Source: Saccopteryx bilineata
Taxonomy: Eukaryota > Chordata > Mammalia > Chiroptera > Emballonuridae
Direction of reading: 5' to 3'
NCBI RefSeq assembly: GCF_036850765.1
Contig: NC_089492.1
Location: 76,085,982-76,149,981, forward strand
DNA: 64,000 nt
In this document: positions 20,700 to 33,654 of the stretch, piece by piece
How the letters are laid out: each line of letters starts with the position of its first letter
Position numbering within the stretch: the stretch's first letter is position 1
Translations under genes and position numbers: made by a program
Notes under the pieces: generated by a model
What the model was told of the DNA's origin: nothing
What the model saw: only the letters and a program-made list of their open reading frames with translations
The model's database searches: none

Positions 20700-23299
20700 C
20701 AATGGGGACTGAAGAAAGCCTTCTATATAAATAGAAGGGTTGAGATTTTAAGTGATACCTGAAATGACTACCCTACCTGCTTAGTATAATCCTAGGACTC
20801 ATACATAACGTTCTGCCTCCTGGCTACGGATCTCCAGTCAGATCCTGGCCAAGACAGCCTAGCACATAAGGAAAGCAGACAGAAGGCCAGATGTGGGGAG
20901 AGCATAGGCTACATCAACGGAATGGCAGAAATTCAGGGGACTCAGGATTCAGGTACCGAGGAGAAAGGAGTTGTAAGATACAAAAAAACCGGAAATGTAG
21001 CATGGGCACAGACCATTCAAAACCTCGGGAGACAAACATTTATACTTCACAAAATGCACCCAAAAAAGCCACTGAAGGCATCTGAGCCAGGCAGTGACAG
21101 GACACAGAGTTTTAGGAGGATCGGACGCAGCAGTGGCCAGGCAGGTGGAGATGCAGCGGAGCCTCTGCAGGTTAAACAGCCGCCGTCACGGAAACATCCG
21201 TGGCTGCAGCCCCTCTGGCTTGCTGGTCTCTCTCACTCCCCCTGGAGTCTCCAAGCCTGGTTCTCATCTGGCAAAGAGAATAAAAATCTGATCTGTACCA
21301 AAATATCTGGATGGCATTCCATGGCCATCCCACAGGAAAGGGGGAAAATTATTTATGTGGATCTAAAACATACTGGGGGGGGGGGGTGTTCTCACAACTT
21401 CCCTCCACACAGGTTGGCCATCAGACCCACAAAATAATCCTGATCCTGGAGGGTGGGCCTGGGCCGGTGACAGACATTTTTTTTGTCTAATTTTAGGAGA
21501 AGGGTGTAGGCACCCTGCTTTGCTCCCAGTTTTTGTTGCTGACTTTCAGCCGGTAAATCCCCTCTGCCTACCACCTTCTACCATCCAGTTGGGAGCAAAG
21601 AAGAAATATCAGTCCCTGGCCAGCTCACCTGCAGTGCCCACCCTTCCAGCCCTAGGCCCCCTCACCTGGGGCCCCTCTGAAGGTGCCCAAAGCCACTGTG
21701 AAGAGGTGTTCTGCCAGCCATGGGCCCCAGAGGCCAAGGGCAAGGTCTGGCCACAGAGAGAGACTCAGAGTGGGTCCCTGGGTGCAGCACGGGTCCCTGG
21801 GTGCAGCGCAGCTCCCTGAGCTGTGGGACTTGTGTGTGCGACTGGGCTCAGACACACCAAAAAAAAAAAAAAGTTTTATAAAGACCAGTCTAGAAGTGGT
21901 GTATAGGATGCACTGAGGTGGAAGGAGGCTAAGAGAGATAAGAGAGAGAGGACTCGGGGACAGGTTACTGCCACAGGCCAAGTGGGAGGGAGGAAGACTT
22001 TGCTCTAGTGGCAGCCTTTTCTGTTTCTTGTGTGGACCCAAAGGAGGAAACATCAAGTAAGACTTGGTTCTGTCCTGCTGGACGTGGCCCCACGGGTGTT
22101 CCAAACGTAGTTCAAATTCAACATGCACAAGGCTGACTCCACCAGCTTTCTCACAATGTCCCTATGTCCAAGTCGGCTGCCTGGAGCCGTGCAGGCCCGG
22201 CCTTCCTGCTCTCCAGGATGGCCCTGCCACCACTGGCCGTCCAACCTGCACTCCATGACTTCTGTGTCCTTTTCTCTTACTGTTTGTCACTGACTGCACC
22301 CTAGTTCAGTCTTACCTGGAATTTTTTGGTAGAGACTTGCCCACATCCATGACATGGAGGATGCCTGCAGTTTGCCTACCCAGTACCCTCTTTTCTTTGC
22401 AGAATTCCACCTCACCTGCTCCACAGGGGAGTCCACCACGGTTCCCACCTGTGCCCTGGCCCCAGGCATGGGCTATGCTCAGACCTGGCCCATGCAGGCT
22501 CCTCAACCCCAGCTTACAGGGACTGGCCTAAGGGTAGACACCTGACTCAAGCAGTGCTATCTACAGGCCTTCCCTGATGTTCAAGGGATGAACAAGGAGA
22601 GAGAGAGACTCCCTGTAACCTGAGCTGTCAGATGCTGGTTCAGGGGGACCAGGGGCGCTTTCTCTGCCCAAGTCAATAGGCAACAGACTCAGTGCTGAGC
22701 CTGGGAATGGACCCAAGAAGAAACAGAGACGTGTAAGGGATGGAGCAGCCACATCTGAGCCCCATGGTCTAGCCACCCTGGTTCCCCAGTCATAAACAAA
22801 CAAATTTCTGTTTGTTCACTTATGGCTCACGGCGGATTCTATCATTCCAGTGGCAACAGCCATACTTTCCAGCCATTTTCCTCCATTGCCCCCACCACAT
22901 TTCAGCCAAATCTTATATTCCTGTTTATCGGACACCTTTTAAACTTGGCCACATGAATTTTTGCAAACTAGAGCCTCTTCTCCCTATATTTCTTTCTACC
23001 TGTCAAATTGCTACTTACTCATCAAGCAAAACTTAGTAAGTCACATATGAATGGCATATGTACAAAGGATGCTCTTTCTAGTGCGATTCAAATTGGAGGA
23101 AAAGAAAACAGCACACATGCCTACTAAAAGTGGATTATGCTAAACAGAACATCCATATAATAGAAAATTACACAAACATTAACATGGTGATGTGCATATT
23201 GTATATATTTTATGGGGAAAGATATTCCTGAGACAGTCAATGAACAAAAAAGTGCCAAACTCTTTGTACTCTATGATCCATAAATGTGTAATAACGGAA
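20700..23299. other. No gene; mostly unique, one poly(A)-ended segment
   Basis: A 12-G run lies at 21375-21386. An A-run at about 21859-21873 follows a segment with two copies of GGGTCCCTGGGTGCAGC at about 21774-21809. This looks like an old retroposed segment, but the source is unknown and no TSD is evident. The rest has no recognisable exon. Confidence 0.4.
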
Positions 23300-23330
23300 T
23301 AGAGAGAGAAAGAGAGAGAGAGAGAGAGAC
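23300..23330. repeat. (GA)n short tandem repeat
   Basis: GAGAGAGAAAGAGAGAGAGA and more, in otherwise unique DNA. Confidence 0.85.
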
Positions 23331-23839
23331 CAACTAGCTAAAATAAAGAAAACGGTCAGGAGCAATCAGTGTCAACTAACCCTAGAAAAGTGCTTATGCA
23401 TGGCTTGTCAGCAGAGGGCGCCCCTGGCCAGGTCAGCCATTTACTGACCAGCAAAGTGCACGCAGAAGAACAAGAACCCATTAGGTGACTCCTGCTACTG
23501 TAAATGGAAATGGAGGGATCACAAACGACTGTACAGAGTATTAAGTTTTCATCTTCCCATTAACTCATCACTCAAATAGGTCTGGGTAGGGTCTCTAATT
23601 TTGAACAATATTTAAGGGATGGTCTGATGTAAAATGTAAAAGCTATAAGATGCGTACAAAAATTCACTTGGGGGGGGGGCTTCAAAGAGCATACAGACGA
23701 TGTCATCACCCAATAGGCCACTACAATCAAACACGGTGGATGTGTCACCACAGTGACAAATAAAGGACAATTTAACCACCAACCTAAAAAAGGACAGCAA
23801 AAGCATAAATCACTGAAAACAGGAATCCAAGAGAGTGCC

Positions 23840-24230
23840 TATATAATGGTTCGTTTTTGCATCCACTTGACTGGGCCATGAAATGCCCAGATATTAGGTT
23901 AAACATCATTGCAGTTGTGCCTGCGAGGTTCTTTCTGGAAGAGATGAACATTTGAATTGGTGGACTGAGCAAAGCTGACAGTACCACCCCCCAACATGGT
24001 GGGCCTCCACTCTGTTGAGGACGTGCATTGAACAAAAAAGGTGAGGAGGGAGAAATCACTCTCTCGGCCTGTCTATATTTGAGCTGGGACATCAGCCTTC
24101 GGCCTTTGAACTTAGCCTTGGATTAGCATTTTCCAACCCTCAGCTCTCCTGGGTCTCCAGCTTGCCGACTGTGGGTCTCAGCACTTCTCAACCCCCGTAA
24201 CCTAATGTGAGCCAGGCCCCTATAACAAAG
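23840..24230 (+). repeat. Ancient LTR-like interspersed repeat
   Basis: CCACTTGACTGGGCCATGAA, TGGTGGACTGAGCAAAGC and TCCTGGGTCTCCAGCTTGCC occur in the order of a widespread diverged mammalian repeat. I cannot name the family with certainty. Confidence 0.5.
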
Positions 24231-25185
24231 CTCTTTAGAGAGATGTGCAGGCCCATCCTAGCTCCCACCATGTCCGAGAGCTTGAAAGGGTCCACTCCAC
24301 CTTCCACTGAAGCAGCAGCTTATTGACCCTCACCCTTCACTGGTGACACCTTCCCAGAGGATAGACGGGCAGGTGTCCACAGTCAGGACATGACAGAACA
24401 GAGGCTGGGGTTAATTAACACCTCCACTCCCCACCCCGAAGTGCCACAATAAGCAAACCTTGACTCAAAACCACACACAAAAAGAGTAGCATGGACCATG
24501 CACATGAAAGACTACTTAGTTTTAATACAAAATTCAGTTGAAAATCACAAGGGTAGATATACCCTTACCTCCATATTTTCTCTACTAAACCTCAAAACTT
24601 CTGTGAGGTAGGAGCTAGGACTGTCCCCGCTTTTCACATGGGAAACAAGGCAAAGACCGTTTCTGCAAGCCCACCCACACCCACGAAAGCCGCAGGTGGA
24701 TGGGACCTCTTTCCAAAGCAGGAGAAAGCAGACCACAGTAAAGAAGAAATGAGGAGCCCGGACCTCATACACAAGTCACCTGGGGGTCTCATTACAATGC
24801 AGAGACTGCCTCGCTGACAAGCTACAGGTGATGGGAGGCTGTGGGGGTGGGGAGGTCACACTGGGAAGACCTGGCAATGGAGGCCCTGCTAAGGAGTGTG
24901 ACCACTATTTTAGCAACAATATTGGTTAGTATGTCATCCTTACAGCAAAAGGGAGTTAGTGGTATTCTCTCCAATTTCTGGAGGAGTAAACATAGGAAAT
25001 GAGAAATGAAGGATAAAGCCCAAACATCTCCTCACAATCATCCTCCTCAGCCTGTGTCTAAGTCATTTATTAGCAACGGGCAGAAGATGCTCAGAGCTGT
25101 GCTTTACAAAGATCATTCCCACTTCCGCATGAAGATGGATTACAGAGGGGAGACGGGAAGCCACTCAAACTACGTATCTCCAAGG
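24231..25185. other. No gene recognised
   Basis: Unique-looking. A Charlie-like relic is possible near 24775-24830 (TCACCTGGGGGTCTC). Confidence 0.4.
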
Positions 25186-25560
25186 ACTGAATTGCATTCC
25201 CTCCCAAAATTCACATGTTAAAGTCCTAATCCACATTGTGACTATATTTGAGTAGGGCCTTTAAGGAGGTAATTAAGTTGAAATAAGGACACAGGGTAAG
25301 GCCCTAATCCAATAGGAATGACGTCCTTATCATGAGAGGGTGAGACACCAGGGACGTCCTGTATAAGGAGAGGCCGCGAGGACACAGAGAGAAGGCAGCT
25401 GTCTGCAAGCCCGTGAGAGAGTCCCCACCAGAAACCAACTCTGCCAGCACCTTGATCTTGGACTTCCAACCTCCAAAACTGTGAGAGAATGAACTTCTGT
25501 TGTTTAAGCCCCAGTCTGTGCCATTCTGTTACAGCTACCTGACTGGACTAAAACCAAGAG
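25186..25560 (+). mobile_element. MaLR-type LTR (MLT1/MST-like)
   Basis: It starts GGACTGAATTGCATTCCCTC, continues AAATTCACATGTTAAAGTCC, then CACCTTGATCTTGGACTTCC, CAAAACTGTGAGAGAATG and CTGTTGTTTAAGCCCCAGTC. This is the expected order for a MaLR LTR in plus orientation. It is nearly complete and diverged. Confidence 0.75.
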
Positions 25561-26230
25561 TGTGCTCCAGGGAAGAGCGGGAACAGGAAGCAAAGATATT
25601 GCAGGACACAGAGGGATCAGCATTGGACTCCGGAGCCCAACCATGAGTGCTTCCCATACATTACGATGCTGGTAAAAGAGGTCAATGGAAGGCAGGAGAA
25701 AGGAGCCTTCAGATGACCCCAGAATGGATCCAATTCAGGCAGGTTTGGTTTACAATGCTCAGGAGACTTCAGAGGGTCAACTGACAGCCAGTTGTTAGAA
25801 ATTAACCCTTTGAGTAGTGAGTTTTTTTCATGCTCGCTGACCCCCGGAAGTGAGTTGTTTTTTTTCAAAAAATGAAATTAGTTCCAGTTACAGTTTTAAC
25901 TTAAAATCATGTTTGTTTAATAACCAATTTATGGAAACAAGAAAAACATACATTTGCCTTTTTTAAATGTTGCCTTACACATTGAAATAAAAATTTTTGT
26001 ACAATCGTACTCTGGATGGTCAGGAGGCACAAGGATGTACATGAACGTTCAAACTACTCAAAGGGTTAAACTCTGGGGCTTTAAAAACAGGGCCGAAGAT
26101 ATCAACATAGGAAACCCCAAGACTATCAAGAAAAAGCCCAATGAGAAGAAATTCCCTCTGAAAGCAAAACAGGTATGAACGCCTGCAAGGGGGAAGCAGG
26201 CCGAGGGGCAGGAAATGCCATTGGTGACAA
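25561..26230. other. No gene; unique sequence
   Basis: An AT-rich centre at about 25800-26070. No feature seen. Confidence 0.5.
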
Positions 26231-26425
26231 TGATGATGACTGCAGTATGTCTCATCCTTAAAGAACCCTTCCTACGTGCCAGATGTCCTTCTATGCACTT
26301 CACACCAACCTTTGGGGTGGGTTTTATCTCCACCCCCTTTTTACAGATGGTAAGACTAAAGTATAAGGCACACAGCTAGCAAGCGGTGAAGCAATCGTTT
26401 GAACTTGGGCAGTTTGGCTCAACTG
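26231..26425 (+). repeat. MIR SINE (ancient)
   Basis: It carries the MIR core order: TACGTGCCAGATGTCCTTCT, then a TTTTACAGATGG-type box, then CACACAGCTAGCAAGC and a GAACTTGGGC end. Confidence 0.7.
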
Positions 26426-26511
26426 CACTTTAAAAGCAAAAGACATGAAAGAAAACCCCGAGTGACCAATATCTTAGGAGTATTGGGAAGAGAGAGTTAA
26501 AAATAGCCATG

Positions 26512-26892
26512 GGCCTGACCAGGCAGTGGCACAGTGGATATAGCATCAGACTGGGACACAGAGAACCCAGGTTCGGAACCCTGAGGTCACCGGCTTGGGT
26601 GCAGGCTTATCTGCCTTGAGTGCGGGCTCACCAGCTTGAGCACGGGGTCGCTGGCTTAAGCATGGGTTCATAGACATGACCCCATGGTCACAGGCTTGAG
26701 CAAAAAGTCACTCAATCTCCTGTAGCCACCCCCTCTCCGGGTCAAGGCACATATGAGAAAGCAATCAGTGAACAACTAAGGAGCTGCAATGGAGAATTGA
26801 AGCTTTTCATCTCTCTCTCCTTTCCTGTCTGTCCCTATCCATCCCTCTCTCTGTTTCTCTCTCTGTCTCTGTCACAAAAGAAACAAAAACAA
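26512..26892 (+). mobile_element. Family B SINE, long variant
   Basis: The head reads GCCTGACCAGGCAGTGGCAC. It has extra GGCTTGAGC-type repeats in the body and an A-rich tail. The 12-bp TSD AAAATAGCCATG / AAAACAGCCATG is at 26500-26511 and 26893-26904. Confidence 0.93.
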
Positions 26893-26904
26893 AAAACAGC
26901 CATG

Positions 26905-27525
26905 AGACTTGGTGCCCTAGTGATCTTGCCAAGAAGTTTTCATCGGAGCAGTGGTAGGAGACAGAACCTTAAACAGGCCAGTGCAGGGAAGATAGTGGAA
27001 GTGCGGAAGCTCGGGCGGGTCTGTTCGTAAGGTGTGTCCTGCAGGAGATAAAGGTGACAGCTCAGGGGCGTTGGCCCCACTCACCAGAGGGTGTCTGTGA
27101 CTACGCAGGACTATCATGTCTCTCTCTTAAAAATACATCACTGCTCAGATTAGAAATTTTACCCTTGGATTTTAGGAAATCCTCTCTGTAGGCATTCCAG
27201 CACTTTCTCCTCTATTGTCCATCGCAAGGGGGGAAAGTCTATGGTGGCACAGTATAAAATAATAAAACCCACCCTCTTTGGAGCCCTGTCTCCAGAATCA
27301 AAATGCACAAACTAGCAAACATAGATTATTTAGGCTCACCTGCAAATATTCTTTAAGGAGTTCCTGCAAAGTGTGAACCCATTTACTGAACCGACCGACT
27401 TGCAAGGAAAAGTCTCACTTGGCAGGCGCTCCCAACATTCCAGCTGTACTGTTTCTCTGCCTTCCCCCTCAAAAATAGAAATTGAATCCTGTCCAAAAGA
27501 CAGACCAGGGGCCTCCTTTTCCTTT
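26905..27525. other. No gene recognised
   Basis: Unique intergenic or intronic DNA. No splice-framed open segment was recognised. Confidence 0.5.
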
Positions 27526-27549
27526 AAAAATGCCTTTTTTTTTTTTTTA

Positions 27550-27674
27550 CCTGACCTGTGGTGGCGCAGTGGATAAAGCGTCAACCTGGAAGTGCTGAGG
27601 TCGCCGGTTCGAAACCCTGGACTTGCCTGGTCAAGGCACATATGGGAGTTGATGCTTCCAGCTCCTCCCCACCT

Positions 27675-27706
<32 letters not shown>

Positions 27707-27750
27707 TCTCTGTCTCTCCCTTTCCTCTCTAAAATGAATAAATAAAAAAT
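27550..27750 (+). mobile_element. Family C short SINE
   Basis: The head reads CCTGACCTGTGGTGGCGCAG. A (CT)n tract and the tail AAATGAATAAATAAAAAAT follow. The target AAAAATGC(C)TTTTT is copied at 27526-27539 and 27751-27763. Confidence 0.92.
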
Positions 27751-27765
27751 AAAAATGCTTTTTGA

Positions 27766-28122
27766 GCCTGACCAGGTGGTGGTGCATTGGATGGAGCACT
27801 GACCTGGGATGCTGAGGACCCAGTTTTGAAACCCTGAGGTCACCAGCTTGAGTATGGGCTCATTGAACTTGAGCGCAGGCTCAGTAGCTTGAGCGCAGGC
27901 TCAATAGCTTGAGCACAGGTTCACTGGTTTGAGTGTGGGATCATAGACATTAATTACCCCGTGGTCACTAGCTTGAAGCCCAAGGTCTCTGGCTTGAGCC
28001 CAAGGTCACTGGCTTGAGCGAGGGGTCACTCAATCTGCTGGAGTCCCCTCCCCCTCGTCAAGGCACATATGAAAAAGCAATCAATTAACTAAGGTGCTGC
28101 AATGAAAAATTGATGCTTCTCA

Positions 28123-28155
<33 letters not shown>

Positions 28156-28187
28156 CTTGAATGTGCACTCTCTCTCTCGCTAAAAAA
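27766..28187 (+). mobile_element. Family B SINE, long variant, abutting family C copy
   Basis: The head GCCTGACCAGGTGGTGGTGC is followed by many CAGCTTGAGCNCAGG-type internal repeats (about 27840-28030), making this the longest B copy here. The TSD AAAAATGCTTTTTGA / AAAAATGTTTTTTGA is at 27751-27765 and 28188-28202. The left TSD is also the right TSD of the preceding family C element. Confidence 0.93.
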
Positions 28188-28202
28188 AAAAATGTTTTTT
28201 GA

Positions 28203-29635
28203 AATATTAAAGAGCAAGAGGTATAATGAGAGCGAGACTTCATTCCCCTCCTTCAACTTATCTTCAAACATTTTCCAGTTGAGCCTTTAACTAGGAAAGC
28301 CAGGACCTGTGGAGAAATTCTAAAATGCCCAAATTCTCTGTCACGAGGGGGTCGGAGACTGGAATCCCAAATGTACAAAGAGGTCTCATTATTCAACGCG
28401 GTCACCTCTTCTCCACTCAGGTCGTGTTTCTGTTCTCAGACTGAACGGGGTTTCCTTTACACATCAGAATACAACAGAGAGATAGCTCAATATTCCTTAG
28501 GTACGCAGATCATTAACAGCAATATCCAAATTTTTCATCTTATAAACAGAGCCTGAGTTCACATTTTTGGGTCCCTCCTCACCCTGGTGATCTCCATGTC
28601 GACAGGTTCAGGAAAAAGCTCTCCAATGTACCTATGCCCCACCTGGGGACCACGTTCAATGACAAATTCCTTCCAACTGAGCAGGTCTGGGGAGGAGCTG
28701 AGATCCCACCTCTGGACAAACTTGGGTGACAGCTGACATTCCCTTTTAGGACACCAGCTTGAGCAAACTCTGACTACCTGTCATTCCACGTGGTCTTAGT
28801 ACTCTCTAAATGGGTATCTCTTTTTGAAAATAAGAGATGGATTTTGTGCTTTTCAGTTTTCCTGCTATCCTAGCAGGCAATAAAGCGTGCAGGTTTACCC
28901 AGGAGACAGACCAGGCTATGTCATGACAGGGCGCACACCTGTCTGGCCTCTCCAATAGGGGAATTTCTTGGGGTCGGGACCTACAGCCATATACACAGAG
29001 CCTGGAACAATGACTCAGCAATAAGGGGATGAAAGCAGGCTCTGCTGCCTACGAGCATGAACAGTGTATTAAAGAGCACAGTGGTCTCTATGGTAAGATT
29101 ATTGGAAGATGGAGAGGTTTCATCCAAGCTAAATGTTTCCAATTTGCTGACTGGGTGTAAGGGGAGCTCTGGAGGGACATAAACACACCCAACTGTCAGA
29201 ACCTACAAGGAATAAATGAGCCGGCAGGCCAGATTTTAATTGGGAAAGACTTCCATACTGCTTACACAGCTATTCCCAGCAACCAGTGGCTCGGAGGAAA
29301 CACTTCTCCTTCAGGGGGTGGAGGAGTTGCTCCAGACCAGCAGGCACTTATTTTAAATTAATATTTGGCCATGAACTTCCATCATCAGCAAGCTGAGACA
29401 TACCAAACATACTTCACATCCTCTATCAACAAGTCAGATGTGTAGGCAGCTGAGCTTGCTTTTAAACTCTAACCACTTAATTAGGTGTATCCAGTGGATG
29501 GCCGTTCAAAAAATACACAGCACAAATCCTGCCCATATAACTCTATAAATTGTATTAAGAAATAGTCTTCATGTCAAAATGTACCTCATTTATCTGAACT
29601 GGTGACTCTGGTTAAACACCATTGCAAAGACAAAT
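28203..29635. other. No gene recognised
   Basis: Unique DNA without assigned repeats. Confidence 0.5.
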
Positions 29636-29652
29636 CTCCCATATTTCTTTTT

Positions 29653-30027
29653 TTTTTTTTTTTTTTTTGTATTTTTCTGAAGCTGGAAACGGGAAGGCAG
29701 TCAGACAGACTCCTGCATGCGTCCGACCAGGATCCACCCAGCACGCCCACCAGGAGGCGATGCTCTGCCCATCTGGGGCGTTGCTCCGCTGCAACCAAAG
29801 CCATTCTAGCGCCTGAGGTAGAGGCCACAGAGCCATCCTCAGCACCCGGGCCAACTTTGCTCCAATGGAGCCTCGGCTGTGGGAGGGGAAGAGAGAGACA
29901 GAGAAGAAGGAGAGGGGGAGGGATGGAGAAGCAGATGGGCGCTTCTCTTGTGTGCCCTGGCTGGAATCGAACCCAGGACTCCTGCACGCCAGGCCAACAC
30001 TCTAGCACTGAGCCAACCGGCCAGGGC
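29653..30027 (-). mobile_element. Family A SINE
   Basis: Minus strand, full-length: poly(T) at the left, GTATTTTTCTGAAGCTGG, and the tRNA-like head ending at 30027. The TSD CTCCCATATTTCTTTTT is at 29636-29652 and 30028-30044. Confidence 0.95.
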
Positions 30028-30499
30028 CTCCCATATTTCTTTTTTAAGGTAGAATACCAACATCACATGTCACCTCGACACTGAAACGGTGACTAGGGGC
30101 TTCACACAGCCTCTCTGTGTCCTGGCATAGACTGGAGCCTGGAACTTGTAAACGTCTGACTTACAATACCTGTTTGCTATCGCGAAGGCTCCTTACCAGC
30201 TTTCCTCAGTTTTATGCAGCACCATTACCAAAGAGGCGTTTCTCAAAACAGCAGATAATATCATTTATTCCAGTAAGCTCTCTCAGTGTAAAAGGACAGG
30301 AAAATGCAAGATACCGTGTGGGAAGGAGCACAGGGTGGAAAAGTGCTTTCCTGGGGAATATCCAGAACTCTGCAATCATGCAGCTGTGGTCATATCACCC
30401 CTGAAAGTTCAAAACAAAGAGCTAGGGACACAGGGTAATAATTTTACTTCAGATGGCTAAGATTACTTACCCCCCAACCACCAAACCAATTTACTTAAA

Positions 30500-30673
30500 T
30501 TATTTTAAAGTTTTCTTTATTGATCTTTAGAAAGAGAGAAAGATTGATTTGTTCCACTTATCCATGCATTCATTGGTTCACTGTATGTGCCCTGACTAGG
30601 GATCGAACCTACAACCTTGGTGCATCAGTTTAATGCGCTAACCAACTGATGAACTGGCCACAGGGTCAGGGCT
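30500..30673 (-). mobile_element. Older VES-type tRNA SINE
   Basis: On the minus strand it reads AGCCCTGACCCTGTGGCC and then a diverged tRNA-like head with GGTTCGATCCCTAGTCAGGG. The tail is AT-rich. It is more diverged than families A and B. Confidence 0.8.
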
Positions 30674-30689
30674 ATAAATGTCTTTTGAA

Positions 30690-30915
30690 TTATAGTTGAC
30701 ATTTAATATTATATTAGTGTTAGATGTACAGCATAGTGATTAGAAATTTATATGTAAACTATAGATTTTAGTTAATAATAATGTATTCGTATTGGTTAAT
30801 CCATTATAACATATGTACCACATTAATCGGGGAAATGGGGGGGGCTATGGAAATTCTCAATACTATCTATTCAATTTCTGTAAACTTGCAACTGCTCTAA
30901 AATGATCTATTAATT
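30690..30915 (+). repeat. LINE-like 3' fragment
   Basis: TATAGTTGACATTTAATATT and the end CTTGCAACTGCTCTAAAATG resemble old L1 3' ends. Tentative. Confidence 0.4.
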
Positions 30916-32289
30916 TTTAAAAATGGTTGCACTTGCTCAGCCACTGAGCCTAGGGGAAAACCCCCAGGGCACTGAGACTGACCTGCTGAGGCCTCTGAAG
31001 GACACCACAGAAAGCACCTTAATGAGTAGTCTGCAGGGCAGGTCTGTGCCCACAATGGAAAAAGGAGGGCTTCATCCTCAAGCTCCATTATTAATGCACA
31101 GCAAGTGACCAATGGGGCAGGGCTGGTTACACTCCTCCATCCCTACAATATCACAGTGGTTTGAATGTCTGCTTCCTCACTCAAGGAAGAGCATTATTAA
31201 ATTTATGGAAGAGTATTATCTCCAAAGAATGTACCTCCCTGGGCAAGGGTGGCTCACAATACCAGCAAGGGGTCACACATCTTTCTAAAACTAAACAGAA
31301 ACGGACGTCTATTTGATGCACAGAAGTAGGACACCACATTCAAGGCCTACACTTGATCCTTCAACTCTTCTTTTTTCTTGGAAAAATACAGTGAAAACAA
31401 GACTGGACAAAACTCTGTCCAATGATACGATCACTGTTGGCAGCCTTTGTGTTTCCCATGGGTTTCCAAGAAGGCAGCTGTGGCCCTGGCCTCTCCAAGA
31501 AGGAGCTGGTTAAAAGTTCTAAACATTAACCAGCAGGTTGATCAAAACAGAGAGCAATCCCAGATTCAGATTCTCCATAAGAGGATTTGATTTAGAAAGA
31601 TAATCCTCTGGGCAAATCCAGCCTCCCAATTTTGAGATCTGGAATCAAAGGACAAGGACTGTGGAGGGCAAGTGACACAGAAGCCAGCTCCCAAGGGCCA
31701 GAAACGGTGGGGATCATTCCACTCCGAGCTTAATAGGAAGACGACTGCTTTAAACAAACTGATCCAGACCCTGATGATTTTTCTCTGCCACCGTTTTTTA
31801 AGTTTTAAACAAACAAACAAAAAAAAACAGAAGCATTATTCAAACTGACTTCTTATAGCATCTGTTCTACGGCTTAAAATCAAGTGGAGGGACAGAGGCA
31901 GGAAGATGGTGGATGCCGTCCACACTCCCACCTAAAACCAAGAATTTTTAACCACAGAAACCAGGGTCTGCCTCCCTGAGACACTCCACCTGAACAAAGG
32001 CTCATTCAGGCTGCCAGTAAAGGCCGTTCACCAGGTGGTGTCTCAAAAATGAGGAGTCAGCTCCTTCCCGTCACCCGACCAGCTGAGGTTTGCCGAGCAC
32101 TATACTATTAAGGTGACAGACTATCTCAAGCCTCTGTTCTTAATTAGCATCCTGCTCTACCTCCGAGATGGTTGAGGGCAGGGCCCAGGCAGCCACATTT
32201 TTAACTCATATCCCAAGTAATTCTGACATAAGTGCTCCATAAATACACTTCAAGAAACACTGGGCTCCTAATGGTAAAGAATAATAGTA
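30916..32289. other. No gene recognised
   Basis: Unique. A possible Charlie relic at about 32190-32270 (AATTCTGACATAAGTGCTCC). Confidence 0.45.
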
Positions 32290-32458
32290 GCCCTGGCCAC
32301 ATGGCTCACTGGATAAAGTGTCGTCCCAGAGCACCAAGGTATTCCTGGTCAGAGCACATAGGAGAGCCAATCAATGAGTACACAACTAAATTGAACAACC
32401 AAGTGGAAAGAGTTGATTTTCTTCTTTCTTTCTCAAATTAAAAAGTAAAAAATTTTAA
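32290..32458 (+). mobile_element. Older VES-type tRNA SINE
   Basis: The head reads GCCCTGGCCACATGGCTCAC with a shortened B-box region (GTATTCCTGGTCAG), then CAATCAATGAGTACACAACT and an A-rich end. Confidence 0.8.
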
Positions 32459-32689
32459 AAGAGAACAGTAGAACAGTAGTCGAAATAAAACAAAACAGAG
32501 CTTATCGGGTTAGTTAACTGCTGGATTTCTTTGCCAAGGTACAAAGACGCACAAGCGATTGGAAAAGAAATTCCATTCCTAAAAGGAAGCATCAAATCAA
32601 TTCATATGCGTGCCCTTCCTCTCTCCACACTTTCCATTCCCACCCCCACCTTGTTCAATGCCACAGAACCTGGCTTCCCAGAATGTCCT

Positions 32690-33003
32690 CCCCACTGAAT
32701 GACCTGTCATCTGCCACCTGCTCACCGAACCTATCTTGCCCACCTACGAAAAATCACAGCTGTGCTCTTTCCTAAATTCCCCATACACATTAACCTGCTC
32801 GATTTAATTTTCAATAACACATATTCCCTAACATATGACATAACACATTCATTGGGCATTTTGATTAGTGATTGTCTCCTCCTACTGGACCATAAGTTAT
32901 CTAAGGGCAGAAATTTATTTTTTCTTTTTGGTTTATTTTGTGCACTGATCTGCCCCAAAGTTCCTAGAACAGTGTTCAACATGAATAAATACTTGTTGAA
33001 TCA
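32690..33003 (+). repeat. LINE-2 3' end
   Basis: It has the L2 tail order: CTGGACCATAAGTTATCTAA, TTCCTAGAACAGTGTTCAAC and ATGAATAAATACTTGTTGAA. A second L2-like stretch follows to about 33370 (CTTTCAACAGCTTCCCACTG). Confidence 0.7.
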
Positions 33004-33370
33004 ATGTCACTGCCTAGCTCTAAACCTTTCAACAGCTTCCCACTGTTTTATCAAATCAAGTCCCAGAACCCCCTCGGGGTTCCCGACACTCACTGGCCTT
33101 TCCCATCCTTCACGCCCCTAAATCAGACTCAGAAATCCGGAGTCACTATTTCCTCTGCTTCCTGATGCTTCTGTTCACGTGTTCCCGCTTCCAGGAATGC
33201 CTTGCCCGATACCACAACACACCTTTATCTGTCAGCATAACCCTGTCAGAGAGACCCCGTTCTCCAGGGCCTCTAAAATGGTGTCCTCTTACAAACATTT
33301 CCCCGAATTCAGAGGCACAGCGAGCTCCTTTCTAAAGGCTTATCTTCTGTCAAGTGCCTGACCTCCTGCC

Positions 33371-33654
33371 TTCCCTGTGCTGTGGTTAATCACGTCCCAG
33401 TCACCTCTCTTCCACGCATGGGCGACGCGGAGGGCACTGCTGACGTCTGGGACCCACGCACGTGGCTTCCTACAGAGGGATTGACTGAGGTACCTGTCAC
33501 TTACGCTCCCTTTGAAGTTTCAAAATTCCTGTCCTGTACATTTTTTAAAGCTTTCTAAGTTTTTTAAACACAGAGGCTGCCCTAGTTTCTACCACTTGAC
33601 ACCACCTTTGAAGCCACAGCTGACTGGCTAGAAGGCCCGCCTCCAATCCAAAGA
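33371..33654. other. No feature seen
   Basis: Unique intergenic or intronic DNA. Confidence 0.4.

Noticed and set aside
27830..28050. CRISPR-like spaced repeats (GCTTGAGC...)
   Set aside because: These are the internal short repeats of a long-variant family B SINE in a mammalian genome. Spacers are not unique.
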